NCBI RefSeq assembly: GCF_027943255.1
Contig: NC_072894.1
Coordinates: 59,027,601-59,091,600 of the forward strand
Reading direction: 5' to 3'
DNA length: 64,000 bases
Source: Anastrepha obliqua
Taxonomy: Eukaryota; Arthropoda; Insecta; Diptera; Tephritidae
Part shown: positions 1 to 11,779 of the stretch, piece by piece
Layout of the letters: every line of letters starts with the position of its first letter
Numbering within the stretch: position 1 is the stretch's first letter
Position numbers and translations under genes: made by a program
The notes under the pieces: model-generated
Seen by the model: only the letters and a program-made list of their open reading frames with translations
What the model was told of the DNA's origin: nothing
The model's database searches: none

Positions 1-29
1 ATTTCTTATTAATATATTACGAAAGGTCA

Positions 30-430
30 GTTGGTGTTTTTCGTTTAAGTCTCTTCTTATTAAATTTTTCAGCAGTAAACTCCCTCATCGTCGGATTTGT
101 GTGCGTCAGAAGTCTGCCTCCTTAACTGTGTCGATGCTTAAATCCTGGGGCACGTTGCAGTATGTTAAAATTGAATTTAGAACCTGACTTCGACAACATA
201 CTTTCAAATTAATGCAATTGTCGTTTTGCAGAGTTGTTTTGCAGCGAGAGATTTGACTGAGGTCCAGTTGCCGAACGCGATTGTTAATTTTTTTTTTCGT
301 TTCTCTTTTTATTATATAAGCCTTCCAGTTTAGTTTAGAGTCAATTGCAATGCCTAAGTATTTAGCGTTTGTATCAGTATGCGCGTCAGATGATATGCAG
401 AGTGGGTCCTAGTACACTGCCTTGGAGAAT
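30..430 (-). pseudogene. Jockey-like LINE reverse transcriptase C-terminal relic
   Basis: Reading the minus strand gives a degraded stretch resembling the region after the YADD box in Jockey-type non-LTR retrotransposons: a KYLAIDSKLNWKAYI segment (usual form KYLGI-x-LD-x-xLTW-x-x-HI) followed by a basic INNRVRQLD segment. Stop codons and frame changes break it, so it is a dead relic. The protein similarity is from memory of the family and was not searched. The copy has no recognisable 5' part here; a mariner 3' end and another LINE relic lie just to its right. The clade call is tentative. Confidence 0.45.
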
Positions 431-436
431 TCCTGC

Positions 437-463
437 GTTCATACATAGGTTCAATGTATGAAC
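437..463. repeat. Short perfect inverted repeat (hairpin)
   Basis: Two 10-bp arms, GTTCATACAT and ATGTATGAAC, flank a short loop. It lies between a LINE relic and a mariner 3' end. No function is implied; it could be a chance feature of AT-rich DNA. Confidence 0.4.
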
Positions 464-574
464 ATAATATAAAACTCCAAAAACATAGAATGGGGTGAAA
501 ATTGTAGTTCGTCTAATAAACGAGTTTTATAAGTTTTTAATACAATTAATTTTGAGTATTTTTAAAGTAACATT

Positions 575-773
575 TTTAACATGAAGAAATGGCTCGCGGG
601 AGAAAAATTTAGGTCAAACGAGAAAGTCAGTCCTATTTTGGAGTTGTAAAAAAATGGCCTGAGCCTTGGGTGAAGTGTATCTTTCTGAAAGGGAACTATG
701 TTGAAAAACAAAAAAAGATGTTTGAAGAAATAGTGTCTTCATTTCTAACACGGGTACTTATTGAACCCCCTCA
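575..773 (+). mobile_element. Mariner transposon, 3' end with C-terminal transposase relic and TIR
   Basis: The plus strand encodes broken pieces of a mariner transposase C-terminus: a KKWLAGEKFRSNE segment (typical of the region after the last catalytic aspartate) and KGNYVEKQ near the end. The DNA then closes with a terminal repeat, which read from the outside contains GGTTCAATAAGTACCCGTG, followed by TA. The same TIR occurs at both ends of the element at 25823-26714, so the two belong to one family. The 5' half and the catalytic residues are missing. Frameshifts make it inactive. Confidence 0.7.
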
Positions 774-834
774 TAACGACGAACAAATTACAATAAATAA
801 TCATAACATTAAATTAAATTTTTAACAGCTTCTC

Positions 835-1160
835 GATCCCTTGGTGCTGTTAGTAATATTCCTATGTTTGGTATTCCAGTCCCATGCAATACTTCTCTAC
901 TTGCAATTGTACTGCTTCCTCGAAAATGCTTTCAGAGTAGCTGCCAAATAATAAACGACAGACTGACTCCTCGTCGAATAGGAATTGCGTCAGTGCTCTC
1001 ATTGCTTACGCTTACTTCTGTGGTTTGCTGCCAGTAGAGGTTCTTTATGCATTGAATATCTTTAGTACAAATATCCATTGTTTTTAGAATATTGATAAGT
1101 TTACCCGGCTGCACAGTATCGAATGCCTTTTCCTAGTGAATGAAACACATAAATATTTTG
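835..1160 (-). pseudogene. LINE reverse transcriptase relic (finger/palm region)
   Basis: The minus strand reads VQPGKLINILKTMDI, then a NLYWQQTTEVSV segment and an IPIRRGVS segment. This matches the order AFDxVxHxKL ... LYxxQxAxVRV ... IxRGVxQG in non-LTR retrotransposon reverse transcriptases. A run of 60 residues (932-1114) is open; both sides have frame changes. The active-site YADD is not preserved. It may be unrelated to the Jockey-like piece at 30-430, since the mariner end lies between them. Clade unknown. Confidence 0.55.
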
Positions 1161-1765
1161 AAAATCTCTGCAACGTTAAGAGTTAATAAATATCAGCAAA
1201 TATTGCCTTCTTGGTATAAGGTTTTGAGTACTTCCTTATCAAATTTGGATAAATAAACGAAATTTTACATATATATAATATTAATATATAAAATTATTGA
1301 ATTTCAGTTTTATTTTTGTTACTTGCTTTTAGCCTCAGTACTAAAGCATGCATGTTTGTAGGTGCATAATTTTGCGAGATTCAAATGAAATGGTTGAAAT
1401 AAACGTTTTTTTTTTTTTGAGAAATAAATTGATGGGTAGACAGATTTAATTTGAGGTTTACGCTTTGAGCTCATGTCCTTTTGTGCCCTCTAATCATCAC
1501 AGTACCACATCCAATCCCAGTTCCCTTATTAAAGTTAAGATAGAGCCGAGGTGGGGTGCGCGTATATGATTTTCTTCTGGCTACAATTGGCCGAAATTCC
1601 GCAACCTTCTCCGGGCTAGACTGCCGCATTCAGGAAGAAGGTGTATTGGAGTATTCGAGGATTAGTCCCAGAAACGACAAGAGTCAGTAGAAAAAATTAA
1701 TACTGGGCACCCCATACGAACATATGATAAAGCAAATATTATTTTACACCCTAATTTCTGGTATA

Positions 1766-2083
1766 TATATATAATTGGCGCGTATACCCTTTTTGGGCGT
1801 TTGGCCGAGCTCCTCCTCTTACTTGTGGTGTGCATCTTGATACTGTTTCACAAATGGAGGGACCTACAGTTTCAAACCGACTCCGAACGGCAGATATTTT
1901 TTGTGAGGAGCTTTTTCATGATAGAAATACACTCGGAGGTTTTCCATTGCCTGCCGAGTGCCGACCGCTATTAGAAAAAACTTTTTCTTAATTATGGTGT
2001 TTCACCAAGATTCGAACCTACACGTTCTCTCTTAATTCCGAATGGCAGTCACGCACTAACCCATTCTGCTACGGCGACCTCCG
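1766..2083 (-). mobile_element. tRNA-derived SINE, full-length copy with target duplication
   Basis: This is the clearest complete copy of the SINE family. Read on the minus strand it begins with a tRNA-like head (GTCGCCGTAGCAGAATGGG, then a B-box-like TTCGAATCTTGG, near 2083-2000). It continues through a body containing CTCCGAGTGTATTTCT-type sequence and ends in an inverted-repeat hairpin and a TA-repeat tail near 1766. It is flanked by a 10-bp direct repeat TTCTGGTATA (1756-1765 and 2084-2093), which is the expected target-site duplication of LINE-driven retrotransposition. The head resembles insect tRNA-Ser in spacing and sequence, as judged by eye. It encodes no protein. Confidence 0.8.
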
Positions 2084-2093
2084 TTCTGGTATA

Positions 2094-3640
2094 GAAAACC
2101 AAAAAAACAAATCATTCCAACGTAATGCACATTTAATTATACGTATGCGCGTCAGTCTACCTTTCGCATATGATAAAAGCACGTTTCAAATTACATGCAT
2201 ACGTACTTATATGTACGAGTATATCTATCAGAAGCAAATGAGCATTGCTATGTCAACGGAGCTGCTGCATAGAGCCAAAGCTGCACGCCATTTTACCTTC
2301 ACCTCACTACTACTCCATACTCATTCACCAGCTATGGTATAGCTATATGTGCATATGTACGTATATACTAATTAACTTGTTGTTGTGGACAGGAGCCGTT
2401 GGCAAAAGCAAGTGGCCAATATTCACACGTATGCACTGCTAATTTTGTTGGTGATTGCGCTCTCATTACGAACAAATTCTCAGATTGCATTAAAATACAT
2501 GGCAGAAAAGGCGAACAAGGTGGGTATACAAATACATCTGCATATGCACTTGTATATGTATGCGCTGCATTGGTGGTAAAGAAATAAGGGCAGCAATTAT
2601 GCAACTTAAAACTTCAATGTTCCGACTGAATGCGCATTTTGCTTAGCATTTAGTCGACGGTGCATCTAGTAAAAGTCTGCCAGTACCTACTATGCAAGGA
2701 TATGTGTGTGATTGCGTTGCTTTTATCACCCAAGGAGCTTTACTACCTGACAACAATTTGAATTGAAGTGTTGAAAAAATGTAGTCAAACGAAACGAAAT
2801 GAGCAGAAATTCAATGATGATGAAATATATCACAAACAGACGTAAACGTAAATAAATATGTATGTATGGCGTACTGTGCTGCTCGCTTTGCGAGCATAAT
2901 TTAGTTAGTGAACGCGAAAGCTTGTAATTAGGCAGCCTATTCAGGAAAGCTGCATTCATATTATTCGTAATGCAATTACTGCCATCACAGCGCTAAACTA
3001 GATTAAAAAGTAATGCGCATAGTGTTGTTGGACTTATAACATTCAATTTAAAGAGAAATTATCGCGAAATGTAACTGCACCTAGCCTTCGGGTATATATT
3101 TTCATAAGTATATCCAAGCTTCCTTCCATATCACATAAACTTCCTAAATTTGTAATACTTTGATAAAAGTTCTATATTCGTGCTTATTTTCATATCGATA
3201 ATACAAAACGGCTGACACTTTAGAAATAATAACTATAATACTTTTCCATGATTGTAAAATGGGTGAAAAATCAAAATAATTAGTTAGTTTTGGTTAGATT
3301 TAGGGACCTGCTGAAAATTTTGCTAGCCATTCTGCACTTTATAATACAAAATAAATTAAAAAACTTCATTATTTTTAATGCGAAGAATTGTTAATGATTT
3401 ATGCCTTTAAAGCGAATATCGAGCAAATCATTCTTGTGATAGTGCCATCCAGGGCAGTAGAGAGCATATCCGGGCCCAGGATGCATTATTGAGAGGTTAG
3501 GCGAGGCAGCCACATGAATAAAATCGTTTTCCATTTGCAAATTTGAATCTGTTTAAAAGATGTTTGCAATACAAAAAACAAAATCTACGCGGGCAATTAA
3601 GCCGCGAACACCATTTCTCACAGGTCAATCTATCTTTTAG
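2094..3640. other. No recognisable gene
   Basis: AT-rich non-coding sequence with CATA/GTAT-rich patches. Short ORFs on both strands show no domain I recognise and overlap one another. I see no transposon ends here. Confidence 0.5.
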
Positions 3641-4079
3641 TTACTTTAATTGATCAGACGCTTCGGGGATAGCTTAATTGGCTGTCTAAGTATGTGCAAA
3701 TTTCACTGCTCTCTTCTAACAGACAAAATTGAAGTTGCTGCCTTTGTTTGGCTTGCATTTGGCCAGGCAGGAAAACGATCAACTCCTTCTTCTGCACTTA
3801 GGTTATTTTCCAAGTGTGCTGAGCCTGGACGACTGGCAGAACTATTGTTATCAGAAACCACAGAACTAGCATCAATATTTTCCCAGAACCCAGGCAACCT
3901 GAATAGATTCTCTTCCTCAGCCGATTTAGTTTTAGAGTCGTTAGTTTTTCCAAAAAGCTTGAATATGTTAACACTCCATAGGACTATCCATTCAGTCCAC
4001 TCTCCAATGTTACTATTGCATTTCCGTGCCACTGTCAATCAACCATCCATGTGCCGTTTTATTTTTCGCTTGTAGAGTT

Positions 4080-4990
4080 CACTTTCATTTCTTCTTTTAA
4101 TAAATACATGAACTCCAGCATAAGTTGATGCCAATCGTATGATTCGATTGTCTTTCCACAACATCGTGCTCTTATTAATTAGTTAGAGATAGGCAGAATT
4201 TTCAAAAAATTGAATTTATTGTTTGCATTTTCTTAAAGCATAACATCTTAAAAATATTGTGTGGAAATTTGAAGTGAATCCGACAAAAACTTTTTCAGTT
4301 ATTGAACAATAAACAAAGGGCGCTTCGGTAGCAAAACTTTAAATGCATTTTTCTCAAAACTATGTTTTTTGAACTGGTGATCACTGTAACTTAAAAACAG
4401 CTTGGAAGATGTCAATAAAATGTATACTGCTTTTGAGAAACATAAGAACTCTTGCCTGATCGAAGGATTTTATTTCAAAAATTTCGATTTTTTTTAACAA
4501 TTAATTGACGGTTTTTTTTCAAAAATCTGAAAAATATTTCCTGAGGCCGCCATATTGTTAATTTTGAAAAAAAAGCTTGTTCGATTGATTTTAGATGAAT
4601 CTCCAGGGACTTGTTATGATCACCGCAAGGGACTTCAGGAAAAACGGGCTCCATACAAACAGCGATAACTTTTAGAATTATTAATCTCTTGTTTTTTTTT
4701 AAATTTAGCTTAAGTCAAGTCGAAACATGATGTTTTAATGCTATGTTTTTGTTCTTGTAAAATAAAGCAATTGACTAGCAAAAAAAAAATTATTGAAAAT
4801 CATCATTTTTTCGGTCCTCTGACTACCCCTAATCCCTTAACTCCATAAGAGTTGCCCATATAATCCACTGAGTAATCCCATGAGGTTTTTGAGACTAAAT
4901 TAACCATTTATTGTGTTCATCGGCCATTTTTCGGAAAAAGTGGATCATATTCTTGCTAAACTTTTCCAATTATCTTACTTTCACCAACAA
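4080..4990. other. AT-rich non-coding stretch, possible unclassified repeat
   Basis: No coding sequence is visible. Around 4440-4830 there are several poly-T tracts and a distinctive segment containing GAGGCCGCCATATTG, which looks repeat-like in character, but I could not find a second copy or inverted ends in this window. Confidence 0.3.
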
Positions 4991-4992
4991 AG

Positions 4993-5050
4993 ACAGCTCG
5001 GTCAAACACCCAAAAAGGGTGTACGCGCCAATTATATATATATATATATA
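4993..5050 (+). mobile_element. SINE 3' fragment with TA tail
   Basis: Only the last part of the SINE is present: AGCTCGGTCAAACACCC, the 3' hairpin arms ACACCC/GGGTGT around AAAAA, the conserved TACGCGCCAATT, then an uninterrupted TA repeat. Truncation at the 5' side is typical for LINE-mobilised elements. Confidence 0.75.
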
Positions 5051-5269
5051 AATGTATACAAGGAAATTTGTTTGGTTTTATTGAAAAATACAATCCGGCT
5101 CCTTTAAGTCCCCCAGAAGAAGGGACTTCGGAAGGACCACCAATTTCAAGAGACGGGGATTGAGAACGAAGGTGCTTTTCCTCACCATAAATTAAACTAA
5201 TATTAATATTCCTATGGCAACTTGCAAATTGAGAATATAATAATAATAAAAAATAATATTCCCCAGGAG

Positions 5270-5700
5270 GCCAATAGGTAATGAAGGGAAGATATAACTT
5301 CTGCTACAACCAGGCTAATTTGGCCACAAATAAATAAGAAGCAATCAGGAGAATTTCTCAACGTCTCAAGAGAGAACACCTCGAAGGTCGTGGCTTGTGT
5401 CACCGGTCTTTGGCTGTTAGGTATGCAGGCTTCTATGTTAGGCTAGGAGTATTTTCTCATGAATACTGCAGAAGTTCTAGAGACAATTCCACCCTTAGCT
5501 AGGAGTAGAGCAAGGTCGTTGAGAATGTACCATTTTGACTCTCTTACGGAACTACCCTGTGTTGGGATAAAACCTATTCAACGCTTCATAAGAGAGTATA
5601 AATGGTTCAATGATAAGTCAGCAGTAAGGTTCCCGTGTTACACAGAGACCCATATGGTTTACGTGAGTTGGCTACTCTAAGTAGACTGCCACAAAAGCCT
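5270..5700 (+). pseudogene. LINE 3' end, C-terminal relic (same family as 62440-63880)
   Basis: This piece matches the 3' part of the LINE relic at 63540-63870 over several hundred bases; both contain CTACAACCAGGCTAATTTGG and the following AAATAAATAAGAA segment. Translated, it gives LWPQINKK, then a C-terminal region with ARSRARSLRMYHFDSL, resembling the post-RNase H zinc-knuckle/C-terminal tail of R1/Jockey-group LINEs. It is 5'-truncated and carries frameshifts. The piece at 5270 extends further 3' than its relative and ends in a CCTAACCTAACTA tail. Confidence 0.55.
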
Positions 5701-5719
5701 AACCTAACTAAAACTCGTT

Positions 5720-6380
5720 TACAAAGCTTGACACTTTATATTATATAGTTTTCGTTATAGCTTTAACGATATTTTTATAAAAAAATAAGACAAATTACAT
5801 AAAAAGTAATTAAATAGCCAAAGCTTTGCAATTGTTCGCGCGGCTATTATTGTGAACACAACTGTCCATATATATGTATGTATGCAATCATCTATGTAAG
5901 TATGTGCATATGGAGTGTCTGCGTGTGTAAAGTTAAGACAGAGACAACAAAACTTAACGATGGAAATTAAATTGGTAAAAGATTGAAAACTTATGGGTTT
6001 GTTTTCAGTTTAGTTTATAAAAGCGTAAACAAGCAACCATAAATGTGAGAAACTATCTGTGATCACTCTTTGCGTATGCTGACGAAAGAAATGAATGCAT
6101 AAAATTATCCTGTGGCACACATACATATATATATTTACAAGTATGTAGAAATTTTTCACAGTAAGAAAGAAATGCTAAAACCAAATCGGTCTTAGAATGA
6201 TTTATGAAGCAATTTTTCTTTTCTCATTTTTCCAAATTAGTAACTTTTATAGGTATAATACATATACACTTATGAGTACAAAAGTGCATATAATTCAAAA
6301 TAAAATTCAAACTCAAATATAATAAAAAAATAGAATTTTCCAGTCTCCTGAGTATAAAATTATTATTACTATTATTGTTT
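5720..6380. other. No recognisable gene
   Basis: AT-rich sequence with ATGT/ATAC repeats around 5870-5910 and 6120-6140. No transposon ends or conserved ORFs seen. Confidence 0.5.
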
Positions 6381-6389
6381 GGTTGAGCG

Positions 6390-7560
6390 CCGATTGTGAG
6401 GCGCATCATGATAAAGTCAATGACTTCAACTTTCATATATTTCAATTCCTCGTTAAGACTTCATCGACAGGATCCTTTGGCTCGTTTTGTGTGCCTGTAG
6501 CCTTGAGAGTTCCACTTTTAGGCTATCGCTGGTATTTCTTACTTCGACACATTACTGATTTTGTTTTGGTGTCATATACTTTAGTGTTGATTTGCCTCCT
6601 TCATTCGAAAAAACGGCGGCTGAAGCGCATCGAGAGCTACAAAAAGTTTATGGAGATGCTGCTTTAAGTGAAACAACGTTCCGAGATTAGTTCCGTAGCT
6701 TCAAAGACGGTGATTTTAATGTTACCGACCGTATTCGAAGACGCTGAATAGGAGGCATTACTCAATGAGGATCCGTGTCAAACGCAAGAAGAGCTTGCTT
6801 CAGTATTAGGAGTTACCCGCCAATCCGCCAATCCATTTCCAAGCGTTTGTATGCTTTGGGAATAATTCAGAAACAGGGCCTTGGGTTCCTTATGAGTTAA
6901 AAGCAAGGGATGTTGAACGTCCTTTTTCCCCCTGTGAACAACTGCTCCAGCGGCAAAAAAGGAAGGCTTTTCTTCATCGGATCGTGACGGGCGATGAAAA
7001 AAGGATTCATTACAGCAGATTCTACGTCGTCGCCTCGGCGGAATATTCACGTGGCGAAGGTTATGCTATGTATTTGGTGTGGCCAAGTTGGTGTTATTTA
7101 TTATGAACTGTTAAGACAGAGCGAAACCATCACTGTGGATCGGTATCGACTTCAATTGATGCGATTGAGCCGAGCACTGCGCGAGAAGCGGCCGCAATAC
7201 GCGGAGAAGCATGAAAAGTGATTCCACAGCATGCCAACGTTCGGTCTCACGCTGACAAACCCGTTAAATGCTACCTGGAAACACTGATATTGTGCCTTCC
7301 GATTATCACCTGTTCCGATCGATGGCACATGGTCTAGCTGACCAGCACTTCCATTCATATGAAGACACCAAAAAATGCTTTGATGCGTGGATAGCCTCAA
7401 AAGATGAACAGTTTTACCGCGACGGTATACGAGATCTACCAAAAAGATGGGAAAAAGTAGTAGCCAGCGATGGGCAATACTTTCAATGATTTACTTTCCA
7501 TTTTTTCAGAATAAAGTTATCTTTTCATAAAAAAACAACGAGAACTTAGTTGCGCACCTA
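6390..7560 (+). pseudogene. Mariner transposase pseudogene, nearly full length
   Basis: Across this span the plus strand, in shifting frames, reads through a mariner transposase in order. An N-terminal helix-turn-helix part (AEAHRELQKVYGDAALSETT, near 6620) comes first, then a remnant of the GDE-K region near 6985-7010. The central LCIWCGQVGVIYYELL segment (7070-7110) and a KRPQYAEKHEK segment (7185-7220) follow. The C-terminal SDYHLFRSMAHGLADQHF (7298-7350) and WIASKDEQFYRDGIRDLPKRWEK (7390-7455) come last. At least three frameshifts and stops separate these, and the DNARPH motif is destroyed. I could not identify matching TIRs at the ends. It is a cut-and-paste transposon relic. Confidence 0.8.
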
Positions 7561-7621
7561 ATAAAAATGCGTACTTCAGTTTTTTCGGTAAGACGATTAG
7601 AGTACCATACGTTTTAAGGCA

Positions 7622-8213
7622 TTACAAGGCTGCTTTCCCCTTGCTTAAGTTAGCTGATATATTGGGTACGGCACCACCATCTGCAGTAATTTGACTATCA
7701 AGATATGTAAGCTCCTGAACATCGTCGATCTGTTGGCCAGCAATGGTGTTATTATTGGGATGGTTAGCATTGATATTCACAGATTTGGCTTTTGTAATAC
7801 TGATCTTCAATGCATATTTTAAAGATAGTTTCCGTAAATCACTCAGCTTTAAATGCAAATGAGATTTTTTACTTTTATTGCCAGCATAATCCATCTCGTT
7901 TAAGTGCTTCACAGTTGAGGGGTTCCACTAATACTTCTTCTGATGGATTTGCGTTTCTTTGTGTAAAAATTCGTCAATCACAATCAGGAATAGTGGGAGG
8001 GAAAGTATGCAACCTTGTTTGACACCTGCAACTACATTGACCGGATCTGAGAGCATTTCATCATGCACAACTTTACATTTAATGCTGGAGTATTGCACTT
8101 TTATCGGATAACACTATTTTTCGGGTAAACTTTTCGTTCAAGTGCACTACATATGATTTCGTGTTCAACATAATCGAATGCTTTCTCGAAACTCACAAAT
8201 TTCAAATAGAAAA
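7622..8213 (-). pseudogene. LINE reverse transcriptase relic, C-terminal half (split by another LINE)
   Basis: On the minus strand a broken reading gives FVSFEKAFDYVEHE near 8200-8160, a KQGC-like turn, then a long open part ending with AGQQIDDVQELTYLDSQITA (7740-7680). This order (FEKAFD, QGCxLSP, then a FTYLGSxIxxDG segment) is the palm/thumb of a non-LTR reverse transcriptase of the type with an apurinic-type endonuclease. The YADD catalytic box is lost. The N-terminal part of the same protein lies at 9930-10145, so the LINE at about 8214-9851 landed inside this one. Confidence 0.75.
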
Positions 8214-9851
8214 TGCTGTTCGGGAGTCTACGCACAAGCATATGCGGACGATGTTGCTTGTTTGGTAACAGGCTCTTCGCTTATGAACATCTGCAGGAAA
8301 GTGCAGAAAACTCTGGATCGGATTGACACTTGGTGCTGTGCAAACGGGCTATCGGCAAATCCCGCCAAGACTGGTATTGTCCTCTTTACCAGAAGGAGGA
8401 AGCTTGATGAACTCGTTCTGCCAAAGCTAAAAGGAGTCACAATCCAGCTATTCAAGGAAATTAAATATCTTGGAGTAATCCTCGATAGTAAGCTCCTATG
8501 GAAATCACACGTTGAAACAAAGGCATCCAAAGCACTGACGGCTTTCTGGCAGGGCAAAGGTGTCTTTGGGAAAACGTGGGGTCTCTCTCCTAGCAAGGTC
8601 CTATGGATCTACACGGCTATGATAAGACCCATTGCCACTTATGCATCAGTGGTCTGGATGAGTAGACTCTATCTAGTGGGAGTCAGGAGGACCTTATCGA
8701 GACTACAACGCACTGTGGCCATCTGTTGCACCGGAGCTTGTCCGACTACCTCAGGCCCGGCAATAGATGCTCTGATTGGTTTACCACCATTCCAAGGAGA
8801 GGAACTGAAGGCCATCTGCAGACTGAAATACAGTGGGAACTGGTACGGCCCATGCCCGGCATTGGAACACAGAGAAGGCATGGACATCGATCCAACGATT
8901 CTCTCCATGCCCCTTGACTCAATGCCATCAAGAGTCGTACTTGAAAAGAGATACAGTGTAGTGCTACCAGAGGCTCAGTTGTGGGGAGACTCAGAAAATG
9001 AGCCCGGTAAACACTGTTTTCGCATTTTTACGGATGGCTCCAGGACCGAGCAAGGCTCCGGCTCTGGGGTCTACGTGGAATCCAGCGGGACGAAACTACA
9101 CTTTGCTCTTGGAATGCATGCATCTGTGTTTCAAGCGGAGGTGTATGCAGTTCAAGAAGGGATGAACTTTGTTGTGGAAAAACGATGGAGAGGCAGATCT
9201 ATATGTGTCTGCAGCGACAGCCAAGCTGCACTTATGGCCTTAGACAGCCCTCCAACCACATCAGAGGTAGTGAAGTCCTGTAAATCCAGACTGAACTATG
9301 TCGGTAGACATAATAGCCTGATGCTAACATGGGTCCCGGGACTCGTGGGTATCGCGGGTAACGAGACCTCTGACTCCTTAGCTAAGATGGGCTCTGAGGC
9401 CAACTCCTTTGGCCCAGAGCCCGTTTTGCCACTCCCTTCTGCGGCAAATGCGTAACTACCACCCACAAGCGAGCTTGGCAGGCTGAGAGAGGCTGCAGAC
9501 GGACAAAACTGATGTTACCTGTCATGTCTGATCGACTGTCGCAAACCCTTCTGGCATTAAGCAGAGGGAAGTGCAGACGGCTGGTTGGACTGATGACGGG
9601 CCACTTTCTGTGGGCAAAGCACATGGGAAGGTTGGGCATCTCAGACAGCTTGTGAAGAGGAGGATGAGACGGCGGACCACTTCCTGTGTGTCTGCCCCGC
9701 CTTCGCTCGAATCAGGTTGGAGGTCTTTGGCACTGAGGTCTTGGCTCCTTGGCACCACAAGATCTACTCAGATTTCTTCGGAGATCGGGTAGACTTAAAG
9801 AAAATTAAAAGGGAATCCAAGTGTAGTATAATGGAATCAATTAATGTCTGA
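8178..9851 (+). pseudogene. LINE polyprotein 3' part: reverse transcriptase end, RNase H and zinc-knuckle tail
   Basis: This is the best-preserved protein in the window. An open frame at 8178-9455 carries the catalytic YADD box (about residue 22 of the frame, codons near 8240), the KYLGVILDSKLLWKSH segment, and the thumb with RPIATYASVVW. An RNase H domain follows: FTDGSRTEQGSGSG (near 9030), AEVYAVQEG (9140), CSDSQAALMAL (9215) and the closing WVPGLVGIAGNETSDSLAK (9335-9385). The usual catalytic D, E, D, D are all visible. One frameshift after about 9450 leads to a C-terminal tail (CEEEDETADHFLCVC near 9650-9700, a CCHC-like knuckle) ending near 9851. The 5' half (gag, endonuclease, early RT) is missing, so it is a 5'-truncated R1/LOA/I-type LINE. 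Element sequence probably begins near 8214. Confidence 0.88.
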
Positions 9852-9929
9852 GTGCTGCACTTGCTACTGTCTTGTAACCAATCAGACGGGTAATTTTCAC
9901 TTTCCCAGAAGTTATTGAAGGTTTACACT

Positions 9930-10145
9930 TGTCATCGCACCTGCTTAGAGCATTTCTACCATTATGTCACCGATGCATGTAGCTTTGTTCACTTTCAAAG
10001 ATTGTATTGCTATTACTATTTCCCCACTATCTGGGTGACTGCAGTTGATTTTATTAAAACGACTATTCCGTCTGTATGCCCTTTCACTTAGTTCTGGAGC
10101 AAGCTTTTCCGCTCTTTCACTGTGTGGAACAGTTACAGACAAAAT
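9930..10145 (-). pseudogene. LINE reverse transcriptase relic, N-terminal part (other side of split)
   Basis: The minus strand reads ...SGEIVIAIQSLKVNKATCIGDIM VEML, matching the first reverse transcriptase block EVxxAIxxLKNNKAPGxDxIxxEML. It lies on the same strand as 7622-8213 and in the order expected for one protein interrupted by the plus-strand LINE. About 70-80 residues of the expected RT are not found at the junction, so some sequence was lost. Confidence 0.65.
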
Positions 10146-10469
10146 GAGAAATCGGTTCTCCGTATTATTGTAACTTCTCCAACTTCAGGAAAGATACTTA
10201 GCATCGATCAACATATACATAAGTAGACGGATTCCAGCATAAGAAACATGCCCGCTATTTGCAGTTCGGAGGCCTCTGCTTTACAAAAGCTTGTTTGTTT
10301 TTTTGCCATTGCCTTTTGCCAGCCTCTTACTGTTCGTGGCTCTCTATCCACAGGCTCACGAGTTAATCCAAGGCTCCCGGATGAGAACCATGTTTTGCAT
10401 GTTGTTCTTAAACGTCGACCATTTTCGTAATAAATTTCTTTACATCTATCTATAGTACTTGACAAATGT

Positions 10470-11770
10470 CAAAGAGGACATAAAAAAGGTACCGTCCAGG
10501 AATTATTCACTGCTGACATCTAACGTCCCTTGTGAAGGACCCTTTACGTTTACACTGATATTTAATTTCATGAAAATACAATTCGCCAACACATAATAAT
10601 GTTGCATACAATATGCGGAAGTTCTATATAGTTTCGAAAACTCCTGCTGCCTGCTGCTAAAAGAAATGCCAGAATTCATAGCAGCCTAGTCGTTTACTGT
10701 ATGCAGCTGCATGATGGGTGCCTCGACAGCACGACAGCACGACCAGGTAGTTGACGGCTACTACCTACATTAAAGCACATTTATGCACACACATAGCGTA
10801 CATCTAAGGAACTAAAATGCCAACAAAGCTGTAAAGGCAATTAACTATGACACAAGCCGACTAAAAGATAAAGCAGATTATAAAAACTACAAATAAGCTA
10901 AACAAAACTAAAATGAGAACGACCCAGAAGACGGGAAGAACAAAGTAGTTAGTTGTACTCTCAAACTTTGGGTGAGCCGCTCCTAGCACACGCATTAAAA
11001 TTCATGCAAGAGGCTATGCATGTACGTACTCGAATACGAGGTGTGACAGTTAAGTTAAGAATGTCGTTATAACTCATGAAAATGAGTCACTCACTTTACA
11101 ATGTGCTGTCATCTAATTTTTACTGAAATCTGGCGACGGCAGAGATTGGCTGAGTTGCAAAGTCACTATTTTTTGAGTTTGATCGCATGGCAAATAAACA
11201 AATTCAGCAGAAAATAGAAATGAGTGGGAAGCCAACCAAAGTGAGGTTATGACTGAAGAGTTCTATATATCCGTACGCGGCCTGAACTTGCCGAGAACAA
11301 AGAGAATAACACGCCGACCTATTCCTCGTTCGTTGTGCATGAGTTCATTTTGACGAAAAGTAGCTCCAATCTTGTTATTCCTTCAGTTGAGATAATATTT
11401 CAAGGGAATTTACCACTATAATCTAAAGGAAGTCAGGGGAGCGCTATTCATGATGCTGAATGAATTAGCTTTGCAAGCCAAGAGTGGTTCCAATCATGAG
11501 TTGAACATTGAAGTCATTGTGAAAAGTTAGCGGCAGATTATTGTGATGGTTGAGAATACAAGTTTGCTCATAACTGAATTGGATTTAGTTTTATTAGCAA
11601 AAGTTCCGGATATTAATTGCCACACCTCGCATGCATCCAAGATTATGGTAATGAATTCCGGTATGCATACAATTTATCATAGAAAGCTACGTAAAGTAAA
11701 TCCAGCGCATGACAAACGATTTGAAGCAGTGTGTCTATGTAACACGCAAAAGGTCCAAATAAGTCACGTA
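10470..11770. other. No recognisable gene
   Basis: Mostly unique-looking AT-rich sequence. A small tandem CGACAGCA duplication lies near 10725-10740. An ORF at 11543-11782 shows no recognisable domain until it runs into the Tc1-like relic. Confidence 0.4.
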
Positions 11771-11779
11771 CGAAGAAGT

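Noticed and set aside
1990..2083. A tRNA-Ser-like sequence that might be annotated as a tRNA gene
   Set aside because: It recurs at the head of every SINE copy with the same flanking body; the anticodon region is degenerate and the acceptor stem does not close, so it is a SINE head.
3650..4075. A 141-codon plus-strand ORF with a 111-codon ORF on the opposite strand
   Set aside because: Neither translation shows a domain I recognise, they overlap almost fully, and the codon patterns do not favour one. Could be part of an unknown repeat, but not supportable as a gene.
10208..10465. Minus-strand 85-codon ORF with a YYENG string, like the N-terminus of a transposase
   Set aside because: Only five residues match and the following helix-turn-helix text is absent.
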